Notes: a model not told the origin generated them from the letters alone. DNA of 64,000 nt from Acanthosepion esculentum (GCA_964036315.1 OZ038487.1:53776775-53840774); one strand, 5' to 3'; positions 33,955-45,263 are shown, counted from the first letter of the stretch. A program made the numbers and translations.

Positions 33955-34648
33955 ACATCAGTATTGATTCTTTGGTTCAGTTGTCAACTCATACACCTGG
34001 TATAGGTGTTAGCCACCACTCGGGGACTTCAAGGTGCCTCAGTTTCTTAGTTACAGTACTAAAAAGAAAAAAATAATAATTGTTGGAGAAGGTGTTAATT
34101 ATAAAAATATAAGATATTTTATTTTCACATTTTTACAACTAAATTTTTCTTATTGTGTATGACCGTTAATGTTCTTACAGTCCTTGTTTGTAGTTGTTTG
34201 TTAAGATGAAAAGAAATTTGATTTTTTCATGTGTATGTGAGAGAAAGAGGCAAGGGAGGAAAGTATAAGTGTCACATGAGTGAATGAGTAAGGGAATTTC
34301 TTTTAAACGTATGTGTCATGAAACTATTGCTGTCTGTTGCCATTCCTTGCCACCTTATCTGTTTCAGAAACTTTGCTTAAATACCATTCAAAGGGATCAC
34401 AAAACATGTGTTTTTTTGTTGGCGGGAATTCAAATTGTTGGTTGAAAAATGTTAAATATTTATTTTCAAAGCATTAACCATAAGAATGCATGTATCCACA
34501 GAAACCATTTTTATCATTTGGCATTTATTTCTGTCTTTGCTCCACAAATTAAAGCCTCTAGTACTTTACCAAAAAGGATCTATATTAGTTTTGAAAAAGA
34601 CAACCTTGTTCTATCTGATGTGAAGCTAAGAAGATTAGTTTGCTCTTG

Positions 34649-34650
<2 letters not shown>
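33955..34650. other. No gene recognised
   Basis: AT-rich. The frame at 34449-34649 has no recognisable motif. Confidence 0.35.

Positions 34651-34701
<51 letters not shown>
34651..34701. repeat. (TA)n microsatellite
   Basis: It abuts the first base of a SINE head. Confidence 0.95.
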
Positions 34702-34703
<2 letters not shown>

Positions 34704-34900
34704 AGGCACAGTGGAGTAATGGATAGCAGCTTGGATTGAGGAAGTTCTTATTCTAATCGAATCCATTACATTCATTTACGTGCTAATACCCTTGAGAAAG
34801 GTATTAATGCAGGGTTTGAATCCAGAGTTTTCCTTCTCCTAGACCAGTTGCCATCTAAGGCTATAGAACCCAGTCCATCCTGTTATTTACCCATAGATGG
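34702..34900. mobile_element. tRNA-related SINE with inverted second half
   Basis: 34702-34806 is the SINE head and early body in plus orientation (ggaggcacagtggagtaatg ... gtgctaatacccttgagaaa). 34815-34900 is a later part of the same SINE reversed (ctagaccagttgccatctaa, ggctatagaacccagtccat, acccatagatgg). The SINE at 53.3 kb shows the normal order. Confidence 0.75.
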
Positions 34901-35111
34901 AGGGACGTTTAGGGACATTATGGCACATAGTGCACCAGGTCTCTATATTCGGCTCTTCAAAAAATGTGGATGGTTCTGCACAAAACTTTCACCACTATAA
35001 TCAAATCTCATTAACTGATTTGCTTGACCCTCATGCGTCAAATTTAACTAGAGAGTTGAATATATATATATTGGACGTATATGGGCAGCAATTTTTTATT
35101 TTTGCACCTTT

Positions 35112-35408
35112 GATTAAAAACCAATGAAAGTTCCTTATTGACTATATTTTTATTTACTTTTTCAATATTTTGAATAATTATTTTTGTTTCTTCTAAAAGC
35201 CAACACACAAAACATGATATTTAAAAAAAACTTAAACTAACTGCTGAACAAACAGCAAACATCTTTGAAAATGGCTTGTGTTAGCTGAAAGTGTGTAGAC
35301 ATGATAAATTTTATATATCAATACCAACCTAAAATAAGAAAAAGAGAAATATTGAAAAAGTAAATGAAAAAGTAATAAAAAAGAAACTTCCATTCATTTT
35401 TAAATTAA
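35112..35408. repeat. Large imperfect hairpin
   Basis: Left arm about 35112-35180 (attaaaaaccaatgaaagtt ... tttactttttcaatatttt) and right arm about 35340-35408 are reverse complements with scattered mismatches. The perfect core is about 22 bp. A TA tract follows at 35419-35444. Confidence 0.75.
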
Positions 35409-35639
35409 ACTCAAATGTGCATATATATATATATATATATATATAATGTGTGTGTTTGTAACTATATCTCACTATTTATATCTATACCTGTCATTCTACC
35501 TCTTTTTATATATATGTGTATGTGTGTGTGTAGGCATATGGAGCCCATAAGTAAAACCAATGAGTTAAAATAGCAACAGTCATAAATAATTATAGCAACA
35601 GTAGTTACTTACTAATGCGAAAAGAATTATGTACATTTT

Positions 35640-36240
35640 TAAGCAACTTGATATATTCAACCCATTTAGCTGTCGGATACTTTTGTTTCCAGTCGACATC
35701 TCATAATTTTGTGTCTAAGGAAATTTCAGACATCTTTCTTTCCGGTCAAAATGTGGACAAACAACACAAAGAAGCAATAACTCCGGACTGACCAAGGTCA
35801 AGGAAAATTGTATTTGTTGTCTGTTCAGAATTAATGGTCAGCTATTTTACTGACTTCCTTTCTCATTGAATCAGCATCGTCTGAAAACCCTGCTACCTGG
35901 CCATCATCAATTATATTTGCATAGATCACAACTATCCTTACAGAAAACGGGGAAAACATTTGTAGGAAGAAAAAATGTAATTCAAAATAAATTAAGGAGT
36001 GTAAGTTGCAAAGAGAAAGAATAGAGAAAAATGATTTAAAAAAAAAAATGGTAATTTTTCATTGTGTAATTAAAGAAAGAAGCCCCTTTTGTAAATAATG
36101 GAATCTTCCTTACTACCTTCAAGAAAATTTCAGCTACAAGTAGAACATCAAGGAATTGTAGTATCACCATTAATTGCTAATGGTGAGACTAGTTATGTAC
36201 ATATAGGAGATATTCAGCATTCACTGACTAAACACTTAAT
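35640..36240. other. No gene recognised
   Basis: AT-rich sequence leading into repeat X. Confidence 0.35.
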
Positions 36241-36367
36241 AATATTATGGGTGGGAATTTATTAAATCTTTTTTCTTAAAACATTTCTTTGGCAAAATAT
36301 GATTAAGTTCACAAGCTATTCTCTCTCTTTCAACGGATGGGGGTTTCTTTTCTAACCTTTTCTTTAA

Positions 36368-36542
36368 CCCTTTGAGCTTGTCATTCCTGAGCTCCTGAGT
36401 CAAAATTCACAAATAATTGGTATGTAATGTTTCATGGTAGATATAAAAATAGTTACAAGTGTTTACCCACCATTCAACCAGTGGCTGGGCATTAAGTAAT
36501 TTTTCTCTACCACCGGTAAAGCGGTAGTCATGGCTCAAAGAG
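36368..36542. mobile_element. piggyBac-like MITE, TTAA-flanked
   Basis: It is flanked by TTAA at 36364-36367 and 36543-36546. Ends are ccctttgagct and (reverse complement) ctctttgagcc, about 9 of 11 matching. It is 175 bp with no coding capacity. The related repeat copy at 45.78 kb lacks it, which defines the empty site. Confidence 0.75.
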
Positions 36543-36944
36543 TTAAGGTAGTGTGGAAAGTTAGCATCTTAATTATATCATTATTTTCCTTTCTAGTTAC
36601 ATGTGCTATCCATTTTAATTGTTACTACTGTTGGTAGTCTTTAAGTGAAGTGGTTTTTATTATTTGGTAAAGTTCTTTGTTTGTGATTCTGCAGTACCAG
36701 TCTATGAGATCTAATGAAGGAATGTCTTCTTCAACATCTTATATTCACTTGAAGCCATTTTTAATCATTGATCTGAAAAACACTGTTGTATATAGCTGAT
36801 AGTTTTGTTGAATGAGTTTGATGCCATGTCATCTATAGAAATCTAGATTTGGCAATGCTTTTTAAGAACATGACTCAAGTTCTTAGATTTTATATTTAGG
36901 TTTTATAGCATCTTTCAGTGTTGGACAAAACTACTCTTATTATA

Positions 36945-37115
36945 GCCTATCCAACTCCCAAGAGGATGCTTCCCCGATCACTAATGTTCAAGTGTAAGGT
37001 TAACTGTTATCTTCCCCACATATCCCCATAAACTGTGCCTGTTACTCTGTAACCCTCTACCTCGAGTGGCTCTTGGGTCTTGATACATCATTGTAAAAAA
37101 AAATATTTTTAAATC
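36945..37115 (+). mobile_element. LINE family A sister tail nested in repeat X
   Basis: It reads a decayed coding end (gttcaagtgtaaggttaact) and the sister-type 3' UTR ctcgagtggctcttgggtct, as at 8.23 kb, with an A-rich tail. Confidence 0.6.
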
Positions 37116-37461
37116 TCTTATGCTAGATTTGTTATCACTGATCCATACACTGATATTTGAAGTTATTAAGAGTTACTAAACTCCACATTCTGAATTTTTA
37201 TGATGCATGTGTTATTGTTACTCCCATTCCAGTTCCAGAAGGGATTACTAAATTTTGTTATTTTGGGTCTTTGGGGTACCCCATTTACTGAAAACTCAGC
37301 AGCAGCAATGAGGTTGTTTAGCGCAAATAGCCCCCCAGACTAGTTTTGAATTCATCATTATCCTTTAAGACTAGTTGCCCTAACAAAGCTAAAAACACAA
37401 GTGTACCCTACTGTTTCACCCATAGTTATAGAAAGAAGAGATGGTTTCATGCCTTTTCAAT

Positions 37462-37820
37462 GGCTTATGGTCACATCATACTGAAACACCAGTTCCTATA
37501 CAATCACCAAAATTAAGAAACATCAAGCCAGGATGGATGACCACTTGGGAAGACCAGGTGCTGCAAGCTTGTGGGTAATGTAATGGATAAGGTCTCAGAA
37601 TTGTTAATCTAATTCCAGTTCGGTTTGTTATATTCACTTAAATAATCTTAGCAAAATTATGAATCCAACATTCCTTCCCCGCACCAGGTATGTGTTTATT
37701 AACAATTGTATTGCTAAACCTTTATTATCTCCACCCCAAAAAAAGAATTCTTACAATGTAAAAATATTTTCTGGCAAACAAATAAGTCATAGAAAACTAA
37801 TCAATTTAACAATCGTGACT
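37462..37820 (+). mobile_element. 5S-headed SINE, plus
   Basis: The head reads tggcttatggtcacatcata, ctgaaacaccagttcctata, an A-box-like aaaattaagaaacatcaagc, then (internal element shortened) atggatgaccacttgggaag and accaggtgctgcaagctt. The tRNA-like part gtgggtaatgtaatggataa and the common body and tail (attcttacaatgtaaaaata) follow. Confidence 0.75.
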
Positions 37821-37854
37821 TTTTAAGTGAATGCAAGCATCCTTGGCCAGAATT

Positions 37855-37905
37855 TGAACTCATTGATTTCATTTTCTTTGTCAATGGCCACTATGCCAAA
37901 CACTT
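37855..37905 (-). mobile_element. tRNA-like SINE head fragment
   Basis: On the minus strand it reads gtttggcatagtggcc (A box) and gagttcaaattctggcc (B box), about 40 bp apart, the spacing of a tRNA-type promoter. It is truncated. Confidence 0.4.
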
Positions 37906-37924
37906 CTTTATTAAAAATTTTGTT

Positions 37925-38300
37925 ATTCTTTTATGTACCATGTCCCTTCAGGATGTGAGTAATCATAGCTCTCCACAACTTCCTGTCTTTTATAGCTCTG
38001 AGCAGTGTATTTTTACTATCCTTTGCACTCCCTGTTCTACCATTCATTTACACGAATTTGTTAGGTAGGCTACTCGCCATTTCCCTCTATCCATCAAGAT
38101 GTCCTGTGAGTGTCAAATTTTTCAAGCTCTCTTTCCTCATTATGTGTCCTAGAAATTTCAACTTTCTCTTTCTGATTCTAAATATAAGTGGCCTTTCTGT
38201 TTCCATTTTTCTTAAAGCTTCCTTCTTTCTCATATTCTCCATCAGCTGGTCAGGTATTCCGTTTGCAGTGACTTTAGGACCACACATGGTCATGGAACTG
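37925..38300 (-). pseudogene. LINE family B C-terminus
   Basis: The minus frame reads KMETERPLIFRIRKRKLKFL then GHIMRKESLKNLTLTGHLDG and a stop. Further on, in another frame, it reads LLRAIKDRKLWRAMITHILK and GHGT. These blocks are typical of the very end of an endonuclease-reverse transcriptase LINE common in invertebrates. There is no RT domain. The same family occurs at 58.1 kb and 6.75 kb. Confidence 0.7.
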
Positions 38301-38728
38301 ATGAGGATATAGCAGTAGTAGTAGAAAGAATAGAAACAGCTTTGTCACCAAGAATATATAGAATTTGTATTTTACTTTACAATCATCTTGACTCTTGGTT
38401 GTTTGACATTCCCTAAACCAAAAACAACCCCAAAACCTCGTGAGAATAACTCAAAATTATCATGGTTGTATCTGGAAAATGCCTAAAGATATAATTTAAG
38501 AAATGGATTTGGAAGCAAAAAAAACAAAAAAATGGTAATTGGAATCCAGTAATTATGAATGAAATTTGATTTATAGATTTCTACATCATTACTAAATGCT
38601 ACCAGAAGAGACTCAGTGCCTTGAGGCAATGATTTCCTGTCTTCAGGACACATTTAAAGTAGGACTTTCCAATAGCTCTGTAATTACATTGATCTCTTCA
38701 TTATACAATCTGCTATAAACTAACTAAC

Positions 38729-38729
<1 letters not shown>

Positions 38730-38761
<32 letters not shown>
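38730..38761. repeat. (TA)n microsatellite
   Basis: TA tract about 90 bp left of a large foldback. Confidence 0.95.
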
Positions 38762-38764
<3 letters not shown>

Positions 38765-38849
38765 ATAACAAACAGCAGATATTTTTATATATAGTGCTCA
38801 ATATTAAAAATATTAAAATAATATTAAAAATATAACATTAATATTATAT

Positions 38850-39202
38850 AAAAAAGATTACTTAACTTTTAAATATCAATTTTTTCCTGACTTTGAAGTT
38901 TCTTGGTAAGATTTCCGTTCTTCAGGGGGTTTGGTTTTTAAATATTTCCAATTTTTTCTATTTGTTCCGCGTCTTTTTCCAATCCGTTTTTTTCTTTTTT
39001 GTGTGCATTTTAAAAGAACATGAAATTCATGAATATGCATGCATACAAAATGGAGTAAAAAAACAAAAAAAAATGAAAAAAGACCTGGAATAAATTGAAA
39101 AAATTTGAATATGTAAAAAACCAAACTCCTTGAAGAATGGAAATCTTACTAAGAAACTTCGAAGTTAGGAAAAAAAAAATTAATATTTAAAAGTTAAGTA
39201 AT

Positions 39203-39208
<6 letters not shown>
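38850..39208. repeat. ~360-bp foldback element
   Basis: Arms run nearly to the centre. The outer ends agattacttaacttttaaat and its complement match well for about 110 bp per side. The inner parts match loosely, and a small perfect palindrome catgaaattcatg lies at the centre near 39020. The right end passes directly into a TA tract. The two overlapping opposite-strand frames here (38876-39124, 38893-39093) are by-products of the symmetry. Confidence 0.85.

Positions 39209-39257
<49 letters not shown>
39207..39257. repeat. (TA)n microsatellite
   Basis: About 50 bp of TA at the edge of the foldback. Confidence 0.95.
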
Positions 39258-39262
<5 letters not shown>

Positions 39263-39534
39263 AAATACAATTTCCTGAGGTCAGTATGGTTTAAGTATTA
39301 CTTAAAGAACAAGACAGATTTTTAGAACTTTGTCTACAGATTATTCAACTAAATACATTTTGCTCTTTACAAAATAAGAAACTTAAAATTTTACCCAGTT
39401 AGATTTGTTGATAAATTTTATATTAAGCAAAGCAATGCCATTCAGGCCATTATGTTTTGTTCTCTGGATCAATGATCAGCACTGCTATGAATCAGTTTTT
39501 ATTGGAAGAAGTTACAAGTAAAGGGTGTGAGAGC

Positions 39535-39630
39535 AGAGACATGAGATAATGGATAATTGTAGTGGAAGGGATAAGGGAGAGAATAAGAAGATACAGGCAA
39601 AGTGTGAGAGAAGAACAGTGATATGAAAAC
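39535..39630. repeat. Short direct repeat flanking LINE, left
   Basis: It resembles 40980-41065. Shared phrases are gggagagaataagaagat and caggcaaagtgtgagaga (the right copy has gagaaaataagaagat and caggcaaagtatgagaga). The pair brackets the LINE copy between them. Confidence 0.5.
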
Positions 39631-39634
39631 AATG

Positions 39635-40645
39635 TAGAAGCAAGGCAACAATGCCACTAGAACACAGGGAGTCACAGAGACTGAATGAGAATGAGAAGAT
39701 TGAAAATGGGGAGGATTAAGGAAAGGACAAAAAAGGAACAGGATACAAGACAAGAGAAGATAGCAATTGATGTTGCATTTAAATTTTTAAGATTGTAGTT
39801 ATCATAGAAGCAAGAAATCAAAGGGAGTTCCACAGGTGCTAAATGCAAGAAAGAATTGTTAGAGTAGAAGTGGCAGTTGCATTTAGCTAGTTCAACAATA
39901 AAACAGTGAGACCTAGTTGCCAATCTAGTAGCTCACTTAAATTCATGTAGTCGGGGTACCAGGAAAAAAAGCTCATCCAAATAGTTGCCATGAAAATATT
40001 TGTAGAAAAGACAGAGGGAAGCCTCATCACATCAGTGAGAAAGTGACTGAAGATGAGTGGTCTGGTCAGGATCAATTGTATTGCAGACCCTTCTCTGGAT
40101 TTTGTCAAGAATCCAAAGATGCACAGTAGGAACACCAGATCAGATATGACAACAGTATTCAATGCATGTAGCAATTGACTTGATATAGTCGCTCCATGTT
40201 AGTGGAAAATGTGAAGCCAAGAATACATAGTGTTGCTTTCCTAGCATTCAGTATCAGCCATTCTGATGGTAGGAAGAATAGTTTTTCTTTGGTGATTAAA
40301 TAAAAGCATTTTTCTTTTGGGGGTGTTGAAATTTACAAGCTATTTCTTGCTCCAGTTAACCACTGATTGGAGGTCCTTTTCAAGAGTAGTTGCCAGGTTT
40401 ACTTTGTTGTATCTGTTTGATTTACTACTAAGACATGAATAAATGGTGATGTTATCTGCATAATTACGTAGTTGGGAACTGATGACATCAGGGAGATCAT
40501 TGATGGAGATGAGAAACAGTGTAAGTCCAAAGATAGAGCCCTAGGGGACCCCAGCATTAGTACGAAATGTTCTGGAAGTATGCCCGTTAAACACGACCTT
40601 CATTACTCAATTGGATAGAAACAATTGGATCAAATTCTGGTATAG
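39635..40645 (-). mobile_element. LINE family A copy with RT palm, minus
   Basis: Reading 5' to 3' on the minus strand: GHTSRTF, NAGVP then a stop, LFLISINDLPDVISSQL, LRNYADNITIYSC (YADD changed to YADN), WSKK...LVNFN, then the post-RT part MLHALNTVVISDLVFLLCIF in a shifted frame and a decayed end with SHCFIVELAKCN...FYSNNSFL. It is dead through stops and frameshifts. It begins within RT and is therefore 5'-truncated. Confidence 0.75.
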
Positions 40646-40649
40646 CCAG

Positions 40650-40980
40650 AAATGATTCCTGTGGACTATAGTGGCTTAGCAGGCAGGTGAGAACCAGGGA
40701 GATGATTGTAGTTTCACTTAGAATTTCCAAGCTGGAACAAAAGTTTTAATGCTAGCTATCATCCAGGAAGAGACCTCAGTGGCACATTTCTGAATGGGAT
40801 GATTAACAATATCCTTCCGGGGGTCATAGCAAAGGATATCACAAAATGAGCTTCAATCCGCATGTTGATAACATAACGAAAATAATCTGAGGCTCATGAC
40901 TGGTGGGAGAGTGGAAAGGAGATATCTATAGACACTACAGCATGATCAGAGTTGTCAAGAGGATAGAGCTGCAGTGCAAG
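40650..40980. other. No gene recognised
   Basis: The sequence is of moderate complexity, possibly an older repeat split by the LINE (see the short direct repeats). Confidence 0.35.
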
Positions 40981-41079
40981 AGTTTGGAGTGGAGGTAAGG
41001 AAAGGGACAAGGGAGAAAATAAGAAGATCCAGGCAAAGTATGAGAGAAGAGCAAAGACATGAGGGAATTTATAATAATA

Positions 41080-42010
41080 GTTCGAATTTTCATGTCTGGC
41101 TAGTAAATTATAATTTTTTTATTATTATTGTCATTTTTATTATACAGTAAAAACCACCCAGCAACAAAATGCTTAAGATATTTCTGTTTCAGCACTTCCC
41201 TTCCACAAAAAAAAGTATTTAATGTCTGATCATATGAAAGTGGGTTTTACTGTGAACTTTTCAGCACCCTCTCTTATTCTCTAAGTATTTTCTCAGTAAA
41301 ATGATAATGCTAATCTGGAGTAAGAATAAGTTTTATCTTTGAAAGCCTATTTGCAAAATCTTTACCTGAATGACAGCCAAATCTATGATACTGAAACAGG
41401 AATATAGAATAAATAGCGCACAAATCAGATATCTTCCCAGTGTCAAATTACTTGATAGCTGTTTTATAATTATTCTCCCCTATGTATATTAGATAAATCA
41501 AGTCAGGCTGCCAAAAAATAATTTGCACATAGGTCTTGAAAAATAATGAATAAATAAAACCGTTTGAGCCATTTGCAAATTGAAATTGTACCAGAAGATT
41601 TGATTAGGTGATGATCACCAAATATATACTGTCGAAAGAATCTTTTTTTTTTCTTTTTTTTTTTTTCCCCATGCAAAGTGAAGAGATTTTCAATGATTAA
41701 CTTTAATAAAAAGGAATTGCAAACATTAAGAATTTTTCAGTGAGAATACTAATTCACACTGGTGACTAATTATCTACCAGGTTATAGTTAATAAAGGTAA
41801 GAAAACTTCTTAACATTTGCATATTTTTTTTTTAATAATTAAACAGTTTTATCCTGGAGAGAACAAAATATACATTATTATTTATTCCTCTATCTATATT
41901 ACTCCCTCGCTGGACCAAATGATTACAAAAAGATTCATCTATGAAATTCTGGAGTCAAGTTGCTGAATATAACATCAATCAGCTAAGCAATAAATTTTAT
42001 ATTTGTATTA
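41080..42010. other. No gene recognised
   Basis: AT-rich with poly-T runs near 41645 and 41825. Confidence 0.4.

Positions 42011-42013
<3 letters not shown>

Positions 42014-42058
<45 letters not shown>
42014..42058. repeat. (TA)n microsatellite
   Basis: TA tract preceding a SINE tail. Confidence 0.95.
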
Positions 42059-42061
<3 letters not shown>

Positions 42062-42089
42062 GGCTACAAAGACCTAACTTTTGTTAGAA

Positions 42090-42405
42090 AGAGATTCATT
42101 CATTCATTCATTTTCTACAGCTTATCAACCTGTTGCAGGTTATTTAAAGCCAGAAAATATTCTTGTAAGAATTCTTTTGGGAAGATAATAATGATTTAGT
42201 GATACCAGTCTTACTAATTAACCCATAGCTGGGAGGAGAAGAGGTGGATTTATACCTTTCCCAAGGGTATTTGCACATAAGTGAACGAGAGATGAATTGG
42301 AATTCAGCTCTCCAATTTCCAGTTCCGAGCCATTATCCATTACATCATACACACATCCAAGCTTCCTGGTATTCCTCAGTCGTCATCCACCTAATAATTA
42401 ATGTG
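42090..42405 (-). mobile_element. 5S-headed SINE, minus, with (ATTC)n tail
   Basis: On the minus strand it has a remnant of the 5S 3' half (ggtggatgacgactgaggaa then taccagg), aagcttggatgtgtgtatga, the tRNA-like part taatggataatggctcggaa, the body and the end ttgataagctgtagaaaat, followed by (GAAT)n at 42093-42112. The 5S part is truncated. Confidence 0.75.
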
Positions 42406-42864
42406 ATGCATTTTGAAGCATTTAATACATACCATAAATTTAGTTGGAAATATATTTAAAGAATAAAATTGAGAGATTTGTAGATCACAATTTTCGTTCA
42501 CAATCTCAAATTTAGATTACAGAGTAATTTTATTTGGTCAGAATGCTAACATTTCAAATTCTAGAGACTAATAATAAAAATATAAACATCAAAAAGTTAA
42601 TTATACTTCAACCACTCCTTTTGCTTATAGAGGGATGGCTGCAAGGACTTAATATAAAGTTGATTCAGAAACTTTTGGGTGAAAATCTGAGTAAACCTTC
42701 CTAAATACCAAGAATGTATCGGATAGTGTTTGATAGTTGTTTAGTAAGTGCTTAGTGATTGGTGATCCAGATGAATTAACATGAATATGCAAATATTTTT
42801 TATCTTTTCAGGGTCAAATTTTGAAAATAAAAATATGAGAGCTTATCTTAGTTGCTGTGAGTTT

Positions 42865-42868
<4 letters not shown>

Positions 42869-42922
<54 letters not shown>
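42869..42922. repeat. (TA)n microsatellite
   Basis: About 54 bp of TA. Confidence 0.95.
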
Positions 42923-42923
<1 letters not shown>

Positions 42924-42926
<3 letters not shown>

Positions 42927-43155
42927 AACCTAGAAAAGGTTACTGAATGAGGAATAACCAAAACGGACGTTGGAAATGAAATGGTAATCTTTATAAAATC
43001 AACAAAATACAATACTCGCCAGTGGCGTGAAGTAGGTAAACCACTGCTAGTGTTTGACTACTTAGACATAATATTAACCCCACTTACAATAGTGTCCAAC
43101 GTATTTATGAGGATTGGGACATACCTATTAGTGTTCATATGTATGGTATATATCA
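42924..43155. repeat. Distant relative of the 234-bp element
   Basis: It has agtaacctagaaaaggttac, tgaatgaggaataacc, cgttggaaatgaaatg and an end atttatgaggattgggacat, in the same order as the copies at 32554 and 56632, but it is much diverged. Confidence 0.4.
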
Positions 43156-43593
43156 ATTTTCTTTTGAAAGAATTTTTTTTTCAATCTAGTCAAATTCATT
43201 TGTATTCTTTTCCTTTCCATCACCTTTATCCCTGACTGTCCCACACTGTGACAACATAAAATCTACCAAGAATGGTGATATTTTGTAAGAGCCTGGACGC
43301 AAATGTATCGTGGCTGAACTAGCAATCAAGGCACTTTCCAGACATTTTTGTCTCATTGGATTAGTTTCTCTTTCATTCAAAGTAGCATTCCCTATATCAA
43401 AATTGTGGTCCATTTTGTTATGGGGAACAACCAGTGTGTTTTGTCTGTTGTTATTTAAAATGTACTTTTTGTGCTCATATACATACATACATATATATAT
43501 ATATATGATGAAAATGTGGAAAAGACAAAGCAAAATCCGAATATGTGAGTTTACTGTTTTTATTTTGTTTTTGTTCTTCTGTCGATGTCAGAC

Positions 43594-43621
43594 GTTTCGG
43601 TCAAATAGACCTTCTTCAGGA
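43594..43621 (-). other. CTGAAGA...GAAAC motif, minus
   Basis: On the minus strand it reads cctgaagaaggtctatttga then ccgaaac. GGTC and GACC can pair between CTGAAGA(A) and GAAA. Confidence 0.6.
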
Positions 43622-43752
43622 CATGGTTAATGGTGACATATTTATATTAGATTTAAGTTAGATGAAGAGACGATATATACAGGACTGGTCAGAAACAGAA
43701 AAACTGAAATTCTAAAGTCAGAGTATTCTTTCTTGGAGTCGGATAGGCTGGC

Positions 43753-43755
<3 letters not shown>

Positions 43756-43785
<30 letters not shown>
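43756..43785. repeat. (TA)n microsatellite
   Basis: TA tract of about 30 bp. Confidence 0.9.
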
Positions 43786-43788
<3 letters not shown>

Positions 43789-44212
43789 TTTCTAAGTTTA
43801 ATTTTTGCTAGAGAGAAACATTCTTTCTATTTGTCTTCAAAATTCTTACCAATTATATCCTGACATGTATGATACAAACATACTTGCATATGCAAACACA
43901 GACATGCATATGCAAATTGTGTGCATGCACACATGCAAACTTATATATAGGTATTTTTTCTAAAATTTGGTTTTCAGCTACAAAAGTCACAAAGTAGAAT
44001 CATTACAATTCAAGAAACTTCTGTTTTATTTCTAACATTAATAAGTATGTATATCAAAATATTTCACATTAAAGAAAAATTGCTATTTTCAATAATATAT
44101 AATTAATTGATAGCCAAAGGTAAACTTGACACTGCTTTTGTACTACTGATCAAATTATCTATAATCTTGTCAACAAAAATAATCTGATTATAGAAAACTT
44201 ATTTACACCTTT

Positions 44213-44243
<31 letters not shown>

Positions 44244-44255
44244 CAACAACAATAT

Positions 44256-44640
44256 TCTTATGACTATATCTTCCAGTCCATCATGTTTTACATCCTCTCA
44301 TCAATCACTGAAGTTAAGCAACGTTGAGCCTGGTCAGTACCTAGATGGGTGACTGCTCTGGAATACCAGGTGCTGTAATAAGCTTGGATAGTTGGGCAGT
44401 GTAATGGATAATGGCTCAGAATGAGAAACTGGGGAACCTTGTTCAAACTCCAGTTAGGTTTGTTATATTCACGTATGTGTAAATAACCTTAGGAAAGGTA
44501 AAAATTCAGCTCTTCTCCTCCTAGCTATCAATTGAATAGTAGGACTTGTGTCAGAAAATCTTTATTATCTTCAAAGGATTCTTTCAATCCAAAAGTGTGT
44601 TTTGGCTTTAAATGTCCTTAAAAATGTTGATAAACCATAA
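44256..44640 (+). mobile_element. 5S-headed SINE, best-preserved head
   Basis: 44256-44380 follows 5S rRNA from start to end: tatgactatatcttccag, atcactgaagttaagcaacg (box A), ggtcagtacctagatgggtg (internal element and start of box C), actgctctggaataccaggt and gctgtaa. It is followed by agcttggatagttgggcagt then gtaatggataatggctcag, a tRNA-like promoter part with B-box-like gttcaaactcc, and the common body ending gttgataaacc. The head is too diverged for a working rRNA, and the join to a SINE body makes it a SINE3-type element with an added tRNA-like unit. Confidence 0.85.
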
Positions 44641-44659
44641 AAAATATGTTCCACATACT

Positions 44660-45200
44660 TTTTTTTTTTTTTTAACTTTTTTGGTTCCATCACATCGTTT
44701 TTCTTCTTTCTTTCTTTCTTTCTTTAATTTGCTTTCCTCTTTTCTTTCCTTTTTTGTTTTCTCTCCTGTCTGTCTCCCTGAATCTAATTTTCTGCTTTTT
44801 TTTAATTTATTTTATTTTGTTGTCTTTTCTTTCACTATTTTTCATTTGTAAGTTGGATACAAAGGTAAGTAAATTGGATCAGGGGAAGTGTGTGAGGAGC
44901 TTGACATCGGTAAAACCTGGACTACATTAATATATTGTAGGTAATTGATTTTTGACCAATGGCAATACAAGCTGACACCTATATTTAAGTTTACCGAGAT
45001 ATTGATGCAAGCACCAATTTATTAATCAATTTCAAACAAGGAAGAAAAAGAAGAGATCAATAAAAATGGATAACAAAAAAGAAAGCACGAAATAGATTAA
45101 AAATCGAAAATAAGTGCTGGCAAAAGAAAATCAAAAGTCATCCTTTCAGACATTTTTGAACTGATGTAAACATACACATATATACATACTTGTACTTTTG
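44660..45200. other. T-rich then A-rich sequence, no gene
   Basis: Long T- and CTTT-rich runs at 44660-44840. Nothing is recognised. Confidence 0.4.
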
Positions 45201-45209
45201 TATGTATGT

Positions 45210-45211
<2 letters not shown>

Positions 45212-45263
<52 letters not shown>

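Larger units (their letters stand above)
36245..37260 (-). repeat. Repeat X copy 1 (coding-like, minus), with two insertions
   Basis: It matches 45650-46290 and 56030-56500. Shared phrases include gctactgctgctgttggtag-type blocks, tttgtgattctgcagta and aactgatccatacac. In the 56-kb copy the minus frame reads FKYPGVWISLN, like the RT E-motif F-x-YLG-x-W, so X may be the tail of another LINE. This copy is split by a piggyBac-like MITE (36368-36542) and a LINE tail (about 36945-37115). Confidence 0.55.

Noticed and set aside
38876..39124. Opposed frames of 82 and 66 codons as antisense genes
   Set aside because: They arise from the symmetry of a large inverted repeat and have low-complexity content.
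44256..44380. A 5S rRNA gene
   Set aside because: The sequence follows 5S but is diverged, lacks a T-run terminator and is fused to a SINE body that recurs elsewhere.
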